From Sphingomonas citricola (lineage in GTDB: Bacteria; Pseudomonadota; Alphaproteobacteria; Sphingomonadales; Sphingomonadaceae), in assembly GCF_019429535.1 (NCBI RefSeq), contig NZ_JAHXZM010000004.1:124001-188000 (forward strand): 64,000 nucleotides of DNA, written 5' to 3'. Shown here in pieces: positions 41,157 to 49,900 of the stretch (position 1 is its first letter; every line of letters begins with the position of its first letter). Below the pieces are notes generated by a model. That model searched no databases, was not told the DNA's origin, and saw only the letters and a list, made by a program, of their open reading frames with translations. Made by a program: the position numbers and the translations under genes.

Positions 41157-43229
41157 TCACCCCTCCCCGGTCGCGAGCGGGAGGCGGATCGAGCAGTGCA
41201 CGCCCCCGCCCCGGACGGTGAAACTGGTCGTGGCGCCGTGCCGGTCGGGCAATGCTTCCTCGATCAGCTCGCGCCCGAAGCCTTCGCGACCCGGCGTCGC
41301 CGATACGACGGGCACACCGCTTTCGGTCCACGAGAAATCGAGCACGCGCTGCCCGTTGTGCTCGACATCGACGTGCCAGCGGATCGCGACATGGCCGTTG
41401 CCGCGCAATGCGCCGAACTTGAGCGAGTTGGTGGTCAGCTCGTGGATCACGAGCCCCATCGCCTCCGCCAGCGACAGCGACAAGGCGACATCGGGGCCCG
41501 ACAGATCCACCTGCACGCCATCGGTCGCACCGACGCTGACCAGCTCGTCGCGGATCAGGCTCTCGAGGTCGGCCGACCCGTCGGGATGACGCGTGACGCT
41601 GACCTGCGTCCGCGCGAGCGCGTCGAGCCGGCCGCGGAAGTGATCGATCATGTCGGCACGGTCCTGCGTCGCCTCCGCGGTGCGCACGAATACCGAGCGG
41701 ATGACAAACAGGATGTTGCGCGCGCGGTGCTGCAATTCGGTCGCGATCCGAACGTAGCGCTCCTGGATCGTCCGCAGATCGTGGACGTCGGTCGAGGTGC
41801 CGAGCCATTCGACGATATCGCCGCATTCGTTGCGCACCGGAGTCGCACGCGTCGCGAACCAGCGATATTCGCCGGTTTCGGTGTGCAGGATGCGGCTTTC
41901 CATCTCGAGCTCGCCGGTGCGTTCGGCCGAGCGCCAGAAGGCGCGGGCCGCGGTCCGGTCGCTCGGGTGGACCGCCGCCTCCCAGCCGAAGCCTAGGCTC
42001 GCCTGCGCCGACAGGCCGGTGAACGCGGTCCATTGCGGACTCGACCACGTCCACTCGCCACCGTCGATCGCGCGCCAGACCAGCTGCGGTATCCCCTCGA
42101 CCAAGGCGCGCTGTCGCGCCTCGCTCTCGCTCAATGCCGCCTGCGCGCGTTTTCCCGCGTCGATATCGATCGCGAACGCGACCAGGGTGCCGTCACCCAG
42201 TTCGCGCCCGGCCACCAATACCCAGGTGCGCGCGCCGTCACGGTGAAGTAGCTGCGTTTCGAACGGGCCGACGCGGCCGGTCGCGGCGAAGATCGTCCAT
42301 TGCCGCCGGCTTTCCGCGACGTGCTCAGGCGCGACCAGCCCCTCCCAGGCGAGCACGCCCGCCTGCAACGCGGTGCGGTCGCGCCCCACCGCATCGAGCA
42401 GGCGATCATTGGCCTCGATCAGCGTTCCGTCGCGCGCCAGCACCAGGATGCCGAACGCATCATAGTCGAGGACACGCTGCACCTCACCGCTGCCGCGCGG
42501 CCGTGACGCGCCGCTTCCATCGGCAAGCCGTTCAACACGAAGCAGCGCGGCGATCGCGGGGTAATCCCGCTCGATCAGGTCGAGGTCGCGCGCGAACGAC
42601 AGTTCGGGATGCGCCTGCGCCCAGAAATGCTCGGCACGAACGTAGGAGACCAGGGCCACGATCTGCGCGTAGCGTTCCGCGCCGACGCAGGCGGTCAGCG
42701 CCTCGGCGATCGGCACGATGTGGGCGGGATGGGCGAAAATGCCCGTGATCGCGTCGAGCAATGCCCCGTCGAGCGGCGAGCCGGCCGGCGGCAGCTCATC
42801 GATCGAACCAGTGCGCGCGATCGCCTCGACGAGCGCGTCGATCGCGTCCGCCGCGACGCGCGGGCGCTCGAGCAGCGCCACCACCGCCGCCTCGCCGAGC
42901 GGGGCGGCATCGCGGTCACCCGCGGGATAGCCGTGGCCGATCAGGCGGCTGAGATGCCGCACCAGACAATATTGCACCCCCGCGACCTGCGACAGGCGGA
43001 CGAAGACGCGCTCCTTGAACAAGGCGGGTAGCGCATTGTCGAGATAGGCTTCCTCCGCGAACCGGCACAGCGCCTCCAGTCCGGCCTTGTCGCTGGCGGT
43101 TGTGAACCGTGCCGGGCTGATCCCCAGTCGCGCTGCCGCGCTCGCCTCCGCGCTGTCCGGTTCGGGCGCACTATCGGGCTCGGGCGCATCGTCGGGTGCG
43201 AACCCGTCGCGCTGGGCGTGCTGCGTCAC
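41157..43229 (-). CDS. PAS-containing HWE-family sensor histidine kinase with AhpD/CMD-like N-terminal region
   Basis: A 690-residue predicted soluble sensor kinase. Residues 45-230 resemble the AhpD/carboxymuconolactone decarboxylase fold, with ERVFVRLSQVAGVQYCLVRH (Cys88, His92) and VALVSYVRAEHFWAQAHPEL. Two PAS domains follow, at about 250-360 (DAFGILVLARDGTLIEANDR) and 370-485 (VHPSDRTAARAFWRS). The HWE phosphoacceptor region has His501 in ATELQHRARNILFVIRSVF, and the ATPase domain has MGLVIHELTTNSLKFGALRG. No membrane segment is seen. HWE kinases often act in the general stress response or light sensing; no partner regulator is adjacent. Confidence 0.82.
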   Translation of the reverse strand: MTQHAQRDGFAPDDAPEPDSAPEPDSAEASAAARLGISPARFTTASDKAGLEALCRFAEEAYLDNALPALFKERVFVRLSQVAGVQYCLVRHLSRLIGHGYPAGDRDAAPLGEAAVVALLERPRVAADAIDALVEAIARTGSIDELPPAGSPLDGALLDAITGIFAHPAHIVPIAEALTACVGAERYAQIVALVSYVRAEHFWAQAHPELSFARDLDLIERDYPAIAALLRVERLADGSGASRPRGSGEVQRVLDYDAFGILVLARDGTLIEANDRLLDAVGRDRTALQAGVLAWEGLVAPEHVAESRRQWTIFAATGRVGPFETQLLHRDGARTWVLVAGRELGDGTLVAFAIDIDAGKRAQAALSESEARQRALVEGIPQLVWRAIDGGEWTWSSPQWTAFTGLSAQASLGFGWEAAVHPSDRTAARAFWRSAERTGELEMESRILHTETGEYRWFATRATPVRNECGDIVEWLGTSTDVHDLRTIQERYVRIATELQHRARNILFVIRSVFVRTAEATQDRADMIDHFRGRLDALARTQVSVTRHPDGSADLESLIRDELVSVGATDGVQVDLSGPDVALSLSLAEAMGLVIHELTTNSLKFGALRGNGHVAIRWHVDVEHNGQRVLDFSWTESGVPVVSATPGREGFGRELIEEALPDRHGATTSFTVRGGGVHCSIRLPLATGEG

Positions 43230-43371
43230 CTCGACCCTACCCCTTCCCGCATGCTTCTATCCGCCGGTCATGCGACAACGCCGACGCGCATATTCTTGTC
43301 GACGCGCAGCATTGGCCTGCTCCGCGGTGATGACAACCGGTGACGCGCCCGAATCGACGCATCCGCTATGG

Positions 43372-44100
43372 TTACATTTCGTCGTCGCGGTCGCTGTCGG
43401 AGACGGCGGGCACCGGCGGGGGCGCATCGCCATCACGCGCGCGGCCCTTGAACCCTTGCGCGATCACATACCATTCGGACGAGTCCTTGCGGCTGGCGGG
43501 CGGCTTGGCATGTTTGACGGTGGTGAAGTTGCGCTTCATCTCCGCGACGAGGTCGGCGTCGGCGCCGCCCGCGAACACCTTGGCGACATAGGCGCCGCCC
43601 GGGCGCAGCACGTCGATCGCGAAGGCGAGCCCCGCCTCGACCAGCGCCATGGTGCGCAGATGGTCGGTCTGCTGATGCCCGACGGTGTTCGCCGCCATGT
43701 CCGAGAGCACGAGATCGGCGGCGCCGCCCAGCGCCTCGGTCAGCCGGTCGGGCGCGGCATCGTCCATGAAATCCATCTGCAGGATCGTCACGCCGTCGAT
43801 CGGATCGACGGGCAGCAGGTCGATCCCGACCACGGTCGCGGCGGGGGTGCGCCGCTTCACCACCTGGCTCCACCCGCCTGGCGCGATGCCGAGATCGATG
43901 ATCTTCTTCTGCCCGCGCAGAAAACCGAACCGCTCGTCCAGTTCGAGCAGCTTGTACGCCGCGCGACTGCGATACCCCTCCGCCTTCGCCTTGCGGACGT
44001 AGGGGTCGTTCAATTGACGCTCGAGCCAGCGGGTCGACTGCGCGCTTCTGCCGCGCGCGGTGCGGACGCGGGTGCGGCCGCCGGAACCTCCCCGGCTCAT
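43372..44100 (-). CDS. rlmE: 23S rRNA 2'-O-ribose U2552 methyltransferase RlmE (FtsJ/RrmJ)
   Basis: RlmE methylates the ribose of U2552 in 23S rRNA. The 242-residue protein has the start region SRAAYKLLELDERFGFLRGQ with the first catalytic Lys. The SAM motif is KIIDLGIAPGGWSQVV and the catalytic Asp region is ADLVLSDMAANTVGHQQ. Further Lys and Glu residues sit in GGAYVAKVFAGGADAD and SSEWYVIAQGFKG. The N-terminus is a basic Gly/Arg extension and the C-terminus an acidic tail. It lies 17 bp after ppx, as in many alphaproteobacteria. Confidence 0.93.
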   Translation of the reverse strand: MSRGGSGGRTRVRTARGRSAQSTRWLERQLNDPYVRKAKAEGYRSRAAYKLLELDERFGFLRGQKKIIDLGIAPGGWSQVVKRRTPAATVVGIDLLPVDPIDGVTILQMDFMDDAAPDRLTEALGGAADLVLSDMAANTVGHQQTDHLRTMALVEAGLAFAIDVLRPGGAYVAKVFAGGADADLVAEMKRNFTTVKHAKPPASRKDSSEWYVIAQGFKGRARDGDAPPPVPAVSDSDRDDEM

Positions 44101-44117
44101 TTACGGTGACACATGAT

Positions 44118-45155
44118 TCAGCGTGCTTCCATCAATCGGCGCAGGATACCTTCGCGGATGCCGCGATCGGCGATGCCGAGCCGTTCGGCGGGCCAGAGAT
44201 CAAGAATGCCTTCGAGGATCGCGCAGCCCGCGACCACCAGATCGGCGCGCTCGCGGCCGATACATGGGAAACGCGCGCGCTCGGCGAGCGACATGCCCGC
44301 CAGATCCTGGCTGATTCGCCGCATCGCCGCCGCCGGCGCGATCAACCCGTCGACCTTGGCACGGTCGTACCGCTCGAGTTCGAGGTGCACGCTCGCCAGC
44401 GTCGTCACGGTGCCGCTGGTGCCGAGCAGCCGGGGGCGTTCGCCGGGATCGGGCAACCGGGCGGCGAAGGGCGCGAAACTCTCGCGCACCAACGCGCGCA
44501 TGCGGGCGTAGCTCGCCGCGCGTTCGACCGCGCCGTCACCGCCGCCCGCGCTCTCGGTCAGCGAGACGACACCCCACGGCGCCGAATGCCAGTCGCGGAC
44601 CGTCGGCACGGTGCCCGCGGTGTCGATCAGCACCAGTTCGGTCGAGCCGCCGCCAATATCGAACACCAGCGCGGGCCCCGTCCCCGGCTCGAGCAGCGCG
44701 TGGCAACCGAGCACCGCGAGCCGCGCCTCTTCCTCCGCGGAGATGATGTCGAGGTGTATCCCCGTCTCGTCATAGGCGCGCGCGATGAAGTCGTGACCGT
44801 TTTCGGCGCGGCGGCACGCCTCGGTCGCGACCGAGCGCGCGAGCGTGACGTTGCGGCGGCGCAGCTTGTCCGAACACACTTTCAGCGCCGCGATCGTGCG
44901 CTCGATCGCCTGGTCGGACAAACGCCCCGACGAGGCGAGCCCCTCACCCAGCCGAACGATGCGCGAGAAGGCGTCGACCACCGCGAACCCTTCGCCTTGC
45001 GGGCGCGCGATCAGCAGCCGGCAATTGTTGGTGCCAAGATCGAGCGCGGCATAATGCCGCGCGTAGCCGCCGCGCGCGTGCGGCGCATGCTGCCTAGCCG
45101 AACGGGCGGGGGCAGGGCCCCGCCGGCGCGGCAATTCGGCGGGAATTTCCACCAT
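44118..45155 (-). CDS. Ppx/GppA-family exopolyphosphatase or guanosine pentaphosphatase
   Basis: A 345-residue ASKHA-fold phosphatase that acts on polyphosphate or pppGpp; the two cannot be separated by eye. Motifs include YAALDLGTNNCRLLIARPQG, RSVATEACRRAENGHDFI, ISAEEEARLAVLGCHALL and the phosphate loop ALVFDIGGGSTELVLID. The single-domain length suggests the short form without the C-terminal HD-like domain. It starts with an Arg-rich stretch and is followed by rlmE. Confidence 0.87.
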   Translation of the reverse strand: MVEIPAELPRRRGPAPARSARQHAPHARGGYARHYAALDLGTNNCRLLIARPQGEGFAVVDAFSRIVRLGEGLASSGRLSDQAIERTIAALKVCSDKLRRRNVTLARSVATEACRRAENGHDFIARAYDETGIHLDIISAEEEARLAVLGCHALLEPGTGPALVFDIGGGSTELVLIDTAGTVPTVRDWHSAPWGVVSLTESAGGGDGAVERAASYARMRALVRESFAPFAARLPDPGERPRLLGTSGTVTTLASVHLELERYDRAKVDGLIAPAAAMRRISQDLAGMSLAERARFPCIGRERADLVVAGCAILEGILDLWPAERLGIADRGIREGILRRLMEAR

Positions 45156-45311
45156 TGCCGTCGTACTCGCTTTTTTCTTCCGTCACAGATCGTTGACGCG
45201 ATCTGCCGGTGCTTGAACATTACGCTAGCAGCGCCCGCCCCCCGCGGCAAGCGGCGGGTGCATCAAGGGCGTTGACATGCCCGGCTCCCCGCCCTAGATG
45301 CCCGCCCTCGT

Positions 45312-45385
45312 TGCCCGATCCTCTAATGGTAAGAGAGCGGACTCTGACTCCGTCAATCAAGGTTCGAATCCTTGTCGGGCATCCA
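45312..45385 (+). tRNA. tRNA-Gln (anticodon CUG)
   Basis: The acceptor stem TGCCCGA pairs with TCGGGCA. The D-arm is CTCTAATGGTAAGAGAG, the anticodon loop CTCTGAC carries CTG, and the T-arm is AAGGTTCGAATCCTT. The 3' CCA is encoded. The anticodon reads CAG (glutamine). The discriminator base appears to be T, which is unusual for tRNA-Gln. Confidence 0.92.
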
Positions 45386-45436
45386 AATCCTCCCAAAATC
45401 TGATGCTTTACCCAGGCTCGCTCCGCGCGGGCGGAG

Positions 45437-46480
45437 ATGAGCGAGACGCCGCAACCGGGTGATCGCCAGCATGCGGGCGGGTTTCTTCAGTTCGACAGCG
45501 ACACATTGTCGCCCGCCGCCCGTTTCCCCGCTTATCGTGAGATGTACGCGGGCGGCACCGATGCGGAGCAGATCGGACCGGCGTTTCACGCGCGTGTGTC
45601 GGCATGGTCGCTCGATCGGCTGACCATCTTCGAGCGCCATCTGAACGATGTCGGCCATCACCGCACCGCCGCGCACGTCGCGCGCGACCGCTTCGATCAT
45701 TTCACGGTCACTCTAGTGATCGCGGGCGAGGTCGAGGTCGATCACGGCGCGGGATTCGTCGTCGTGCCGCCGGGCTGCGGCATCGTCTACGACGCGCACA
45801 AACCCGCCCGCAATCGCTTCCGCAACGCGCATTTGTATCTGTTGCGAGTGCCGCGAACGGTGTTCGGCGACCTTGGTCAGCACCCGTCGAAGGGCCGGAT
45901 GACCAAGCCGGAGACGACCGCGCTGTTGATCGACGTCGTCCGGGTGCTGCTGCCGCACCTCGCGACGCTCGATCTCGTCGCCACCGGTCACGCCGTCGAC
46001 GCGATCTTCGCGCTGGTGCGTGGGGCCCTGCAGCCGGCGCCCAATGCCACCGATACCGCGGCCAGCGCGCGCGACCAGACCCGGCTGACCGCGATCCGCG
46101 CGATGATCGAGGCGGACATCGGCGACCCCGATCTGGGTGCCGACCTGATCGTCAAACGCTCGGACGTGTCGCGCGCGACGCTGTACCGGTTGTTCAAGCC
46201 GCTCGGCGGGATCAACGGCTATATCCGCGCACGCCGGCTGCACGCCCTGCGCCTGTCGCTGATGGACGGGCACGAACAGCGCAGCTTCGGCGACCTGGCG
46301 CTCCACTGGGGGTTCCGCAGCGAGGCGCATGCGAGCCGGCTGTTCGTCGAGCATTTCGGCACCCGTCCGGGCAGCTACCGAAGCGCGTGGCACAGCGCGC
46401 GCGAGGAACCCGCGCCGGTGCGCGAGATGCGCTTCCTCGACGGTACGATCGATACGGTCGCGACGATTGACGCGGATTAA
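45437..46480 (+). CDS. AraC-family transcriptional regulator
   Basis: A 347-residue predicted regulator. The N-terminal part resembles the AraC ligand-binding cupin region (HFTVTLVIAGEVEVDHGAGF, then VVVPPGCGIVYDAH). The C-terminal double helix-turn-helix spans about residues 230-325, with SDVSRATLYRLFKPLGGING and LALHWGFRSEAHASRLFVEH followed by FGTRPGSYRSAW. It lies about 50 bp downstream of the tRNA-Gln. No neighbouring catabolic genes indicate its target. Confidence 0.82.
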   Translation: MSETPQPGDRQHAGGFLQFDSDTLSPAARFPAYREMYAGGTDAEQIGPAFHARVSAWSLDRLTIFERHLNDVGHHRTAAHVARDRFDHFTVTLVIAGEVEVDHGAGFVVVPPGCGIVYDAHKPARNRFRNAHLYLLRVPRTVFGDLGQHPSKGRMTKPETTALLIDVVRVLLPHLATLDLVATGHAVDAIFALVRGALQPAPNATDTAASARDQTRLTAIRAMIEADIGDPDLGADLIVKRSDVSRATLYRLFKPLGGINGYIRARRLHALRLSLMDGHEQRSFGDLALHWGFRSEAHASRLFVEHFGTRPGSYRSAWHSAREEPAPVREMRFLDGTIDTVATIDAD

Positions 46481-46602
46481 TGCCGCCGATCAATCACCTG
46501 TCTCACCGATGATCCGCGCAGGCATTTCGGCATTGTAAGAACCACCGCATCTGCGGGCCGCGGCGGGGGCGGGACGAGGTCGGCCACTCGCCGGGGGCGG
46601 GG

Positions 46603-47388
46603 ATGGTCATGGCAGTTGCGGCGATACGATCGAACAAGACGGGGGCGGTTACTTCATCGGGCACCAAGGAGGCGGCGCGCTATGCCATCCCGCGGTTGCC
46701 CGGTCCTGCGCGCCTGATCGTGCTGCCGACGGGTACGCAGGTCGCCGTAGAAACGCGCTGCCGCTATGACGCGCGCCTCGCCCGCGTCAGCATCCTGGGG
46801 CCCACCAGCCGCGCGGCGACCTTGTGGGTGGAGGGCCCGGCGCCGATCGAGGTCGAACTGGATGCAGCGGTCTGGTCGCGGATGACGCGGGCGCGCGCCG
46901 ACACGGTGACCGACCGGGTCGTGCCGGCGGCGACGCTGGGCATGATGAGCGGCGACGTCGAGCCGGGCGATGCGACGGCCAGCGCGCGACTGGCGCACGG
47001 GCTGGTGGCGCACGCGTTGCGCCAGCACGATCCGGCGGGCGCAGCGATCATTGCCGCGTTTTCGGCGCTGGTTGCCCGCCTCGACGTCGGCGATGTTGCT
47101 GCCGCCGCCGCGACGCTGGGGATCACCCCGCACCTGCTGCGCCGCACGACGCTGAAGCACTTCGGCTTCGCACCCAAGCTGCTGATGGTGCGCGCGCGAT
47201 TCCTCGCCGCGCTGGAGGCGTTCCGCGCGTCAGGCATGCGGTTCGACAGCGTGCTGGGCTTCGGATATTTCGACAGCTCGCATTTCCTGCGCGACGCCAA
47301 CCGCTTCCTTGGCACCACACCGCGACGGTATCTCGACCGCGTCGCGGCGATGGCGCCGGGCGCCTGGGACTATGCCGCCGCCGCCTGA
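46603..47388 (+). CDS. AraC-type HTH regulator, compact
   Basis: A 261-residue protein whose C-terminal third is an AraC helix-turn-helix: AAAAATLGITPHLLRRTTLK, then FDSVLGFGYFDSSHFLRDAN and RFLGTTPRRYLDRV. The N-terminal part is not clearly a cupin (PRLPGPARLIVLPTGTQVAV). The last 19 bp overlap the end of the convergent MFS gene. A link with that transporter is possible but unproven. An in-frame ATG six bases later is an equally good start. Confidence 0.72.
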   Translation: MVMAVAAIRSNKTGAVTSSGTKEAARYAIPRLPGPARLIVLPTGTQVAVETRCRYDARLARVSILGPTSRAATLWVEGPAPIEVELDAAVWSRMTRARADTVTDRVVPAATLGMMSGDVEPGDATASARLAHGLVAHALRQHDPAGAAIIAAFSALVARLDVGDVAAAAATLGITPHLLRRTTLKHFGFAPKLLMVRARFLAALEAFRASGMRFDSVLGFGYFDSSHFLRDANRFLGTTPRRYLDRVAAMAPGAWDYAAAA

Positions 47389-48608
47389 GCGGGGTGCGGT
47401 CGCGCCCGGCCCGCCAACGCCGCCGCGGCGCAGGCCAGCGTCGCCACGCCCCCGGTGCCGAGCAACGCCACCGCGATCGGCCAGCCCCCCTGCGCGAGGA
47501 TCCCCGCGAACAACGGACCGGTCCCGACCGCGACGAGCGTGACGAGCGCGAAATAGACGCCGTTCACGCTCGCGCGGGCGGCTGGCGGGATCATCGCCTG
47601 CACCGCGAACAGCCCTGCGAAGGCGGAAACACCGAGCAGCACGTTGACGAGCGCAACGCACGCCACCATCGCGGCGAGCGTGCGGACCTGCGAGAGGATC
47701 GCGAGCGGCAGCAGCGTCGCCGCCAGCGCGAGCAGCACCAGCGTCACGAGGTGCGGCACCAGCGTCGGTCGCCTGGCGAGCAGCCAGCCGCACCATGCCT
47801 GCCCGACCCATCCCGTCGCAAGCGTCACCCCGCCCAGCAGCGCGGCGGCGTGTGCGGGGGTGATCGCCGCCTGTCGCACGAACAACGTCGGCATCCATCC
47901 GCCCGCGGCCTGCGCGAGGATCAGCGGCGCGATCGCCACCGCAAAGAGCGCGCCCAGGGCCCGAACCGACGCCCCGGCTTCCGATATCTCGGGCGGCACC
48001 GGCGCGGCGTGGCCGGGTGCGGGGCGGAGTGCCGGCAGGATCAGCAGGTTGGGGATCGCGGTCAGCGCGAGCAGCCAGCGCCAGTGCGCGATGTTCGTTT
48101 GCGACAGCGTGATCGCCAGCAGCCACAACAGGCCGCCGACCAGCAGCAATGCAACGCTGCGCCCGATCGTCGCGCCGCTCGCGAAGGTTGCGAGCGCCGC
48201 CGCGCGCCGATCCCCCGCGTGGTCGATCAGCCACGCGACCGCGAGCGGGACGAACAGGCCCTGCCCCACACCCAGCAGCGCGCGAGCGAGGCTGAGCATG
48301 CCTACCGACGGCGCCGCGGCCGACCCGATCGCCGCCGTGGTCCACAGCAAGACGCCGACCACGAGCCAGCGCACTGATGCGCGGCGCCCGCGCATGAGCG
48401 CGGCGACAGCGAGCGCGGTCGCGGCATAGGGGATCGCGAAGGCGGTGCCGATCAGCCACCCCGCCTCGGCGTCGTCCATCGCCACGTTCTCGCGCACCAG
48501 CGGCAACACGCCGGCCAGGACGGTGCGATCGATGAAGGCGAGCATGTGCAGCGCGGACAGCGCGAGCATGACGCGCGTGGTTGCGGCAGCGGGGGCGCGA
48601 GCGGTCAT
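47370..48608 (-). CDS. Major facilitator superfamily transporter
   Basis: A 412-residue protein with about twelve predicted membrane helices. The MFS fingerprint is seen in AGWLIGTAFAIPYAATALAV (helix 2) and in the loop AALMRGRRASVRWLVVGVLL. A second-half equivalent is GWVGQAWCGWLLARRPTLVP. The start region reads LALSALHMLAFIDRTVLAGV, resembling the anion:cation symporter/Spinster-like branch. The substrate is unknown. The 3' end overlaps the convergent AraC-type gene by 19 bp. Confidence 0.85.
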   Translation of the reverse strand: MTARAPAAATTRVMLALSALHMLAFIDRTVLAGVLPLVRENVAMDDAEAGWLIGTAFAIPYAATALAVAALMRGRRASVRWLVVGVLLWTTAAIGSAAAPSVGMLSLARALLGVGQGLFVPLAVAWLIDHAGDRRAAALATFASGATIGRSVALLLVGGLLWLLAITLSQTNIAHWRWLLALTAIPNLLILPALRPAPGHAAPVPPEISEAGASVRALGALFAVAIAPLILAQAAGGWMPTLFVRQAAITPAHAAALLGGVTLATGWVGQAWCGWLLARRPTLVPHLVTLVLLALAATLLPLAILSQVRTLAAMVACVALVNVLLGVSAFAGLFAVQAMIPPAARASVNGVYFALVTLVAVGTGPLFAGILAQGGWPIAVALLGTGGVATLACAAAALAGRARPHPAQAAAA

Positions 48609-48735
48609 GCCGCCGCCTCGCGCACCGATAGCCGAACGTCAATCATGGCGCGGAGTGCATCGCTCGTCGGTCGTGCGAATATGCAGGTTGCCCGCCGCTC
48701 CCGCCCGCGCCGCGGGGTAAAGCTCCCGCGTCGCG

Positions 48736-49149
48736 TCAGGTGTTGGCGGTCGAGGACGGCGTGTGGCGACGCGGGGCCTCGAACGTCGCCCAATCGGCAT
48801 CGTCGCTTGGCCGCGGCGGCGCGCCCGCGATGCTGTCGGGCTCGGCGATCGCACCGATGCGGACGCGGTGGAGGTGGACCTTCGCGATCATGTTGGCGGA
48901 GATCGGCGCGGTGATGAACAGGAACAGCGAAATCAGCAATTCGTGCGCGGTACCCATGCCGAACCGCGCGTAGAAACAGGTGACTGAGGCGAGCAGCAGC
49001 GCGCCCAGCCCCAGCGTCGTCGCCTTGGTCGGGCCATGCAGGCGTTCCATCGTCGTCGGCAGGCGCACCAGCCCCCAGCTGCCGATCAGCACGAAGCCTG
49101 CACCGAGCAGGAGCAGCGCCGTGACGATTACCTCGGCGACGACGTTCAT
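48736..49149 (-). CDS. mrpG: Multisubunit cation/H+ antiporter subunit G (MrpG/MnhG/PhaG)
   Basis: Small membrane subunit of the Mrp antiporter. The ATG at 49149 overlaps the mrpF stop and gives 137 residues. Membrane helices include IVTALLLLGAGFVLIGSWGL, followed by the family motif VRLPTTMERLHGPTKATTLG. The C-terminal tail of about 40 residues is soluble and Pro/Asp-rich. It is the last gene of the operon. Confidence 0.9.
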   Translation of the reverse strand: MNVVAEVIVTALLLLGAGFVLIGSWGLVRLPTTMERLHGPTKATTLGLGALLLASVTCFYARFGMGTAHELLISLFLFITAPISANMIAKVHLHRVRIGAIAEPDSIAGAPPRPSDDADWATFEAPRRHTPSSTANT

Positions 49150-49415
49150 TCGACGATATCCCCGCGCAACACGAACTTGCAGAACGCGATGGTGCTGACG
49201 AAGCCGACCATCGCGAGCAGCAGCGCGGCCTCGAAGTAAATGTCGGTACCGCCGATCATGCCGATCAGCACGATCATCGCGATCGCGTTGATGACCATCG
49301 TGTCGAGCGCGACGATCCGGTCGCCCAGCGCCGGGCCTCGCAGCAGCCGCCAGACATTCATGGCGAGCGCGAGCGCGACCGCACCAGCGGCGATGTGGAG
49401 CGCGACCGCGATCAC
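49146..49415 (-). CDS. mrpF: Multisubunit cation/H+ antiporter subunit F (MrpF/MnhF/PhaF)
   Basis: An 89-residue subunit with three membrane helices. The hallmark is RLLRGPALGDRIVALDTMVI, containing the GP--DR--ALD pattern of MrpF. It continues with NAIAMIVLIGMIGGTDIYFE. It overlaps mrpE and mrpG by 4 bp each. Confidence 0.92.
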   Translation of the reverse strand: MIAVALHIAAGAVALALAMNVWRLLRGPALGDRIVALDTMVINAIAMIVLIGMIGGTDIYFEAALLLAMVGFVSTIAFCKFVLRGDIVE

Positions 49416-49900
49416 GCGAAAACCCGCTGCAACCGCGCCTCGTAGCGCGTCTTGATCCGCGCGATCTCACGCGCGGGATCGGCGACGTCGAGCGCGTGGA
49501 CCAGCAGGTGGCGGCCGTCCGCCGACACGTCCGACGACACGGTGCCCGGCGTCAGGCTGATCGTCCCCGCCAGCATGGTGATCGCCTCGGGCGTGGTCAG
49601 ATCGATCGGCACCACCAGCCAGTGCGCGCGCAGATCACGGTTACGGCGGAACAGGATCAACCAGGCGACCTGGAAATTGGCGACGACGATGTCGAACAAC
49701 ACGATCGCGAGATAGCTAAGCAAGGTGCGACCGAAGCGCATCCGCGGCCGGTCGGGCCAGAACGGTTGCGTAAATTTCGGCAGCACCACCGCGAACAGCG
49801 CGCCCATCACGACGACGCCTGCCGAGACGGTGTTCGCCATCAGCACCCAGACGATCAACAGCATCGCGGACAATGCGGGGTGCGGCAACAGGTACCTCAT
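49412..49900 (-). CDS. mrpE: Multisubunit cation/H+ antiporter subunit E (MrpE/MnhE/PhaE)
   Basis: The product is 162 residues from the ATG at 49900, which overlaps the mrpD stop; the longer frame has no support. The family pattern is AIVLFDIVVANFQVAWLILF, followed by WLVVPIDLTTPEAITMLAGT and ISLTPGTVSSDVSADGRHLL. One or two N-terminal helices anchor it. Confidence 0.92.
   Translation of the reverse strand: MRYLLPHPALSAMLLIVWVLMANTVSAGVVVMGALFAVVLPKFTQPFWPDRPRMRFGRTLLSYLAIVLFDIVVANFQVAWLILFRRNRDLRAHWLVVPIDLTTPEAITMLAGTISLTPGTVSSDVSADGRHLLVHALDVADPAREIARIKTRYEARLQRVFA

Noticed and set aside
46824..48377. 517-codon plus-strand frame over the AraC-type and MFS genes
   Set aside because: It overlaps two well-supported genes in the wrong frame; the composition is that of a shadow.
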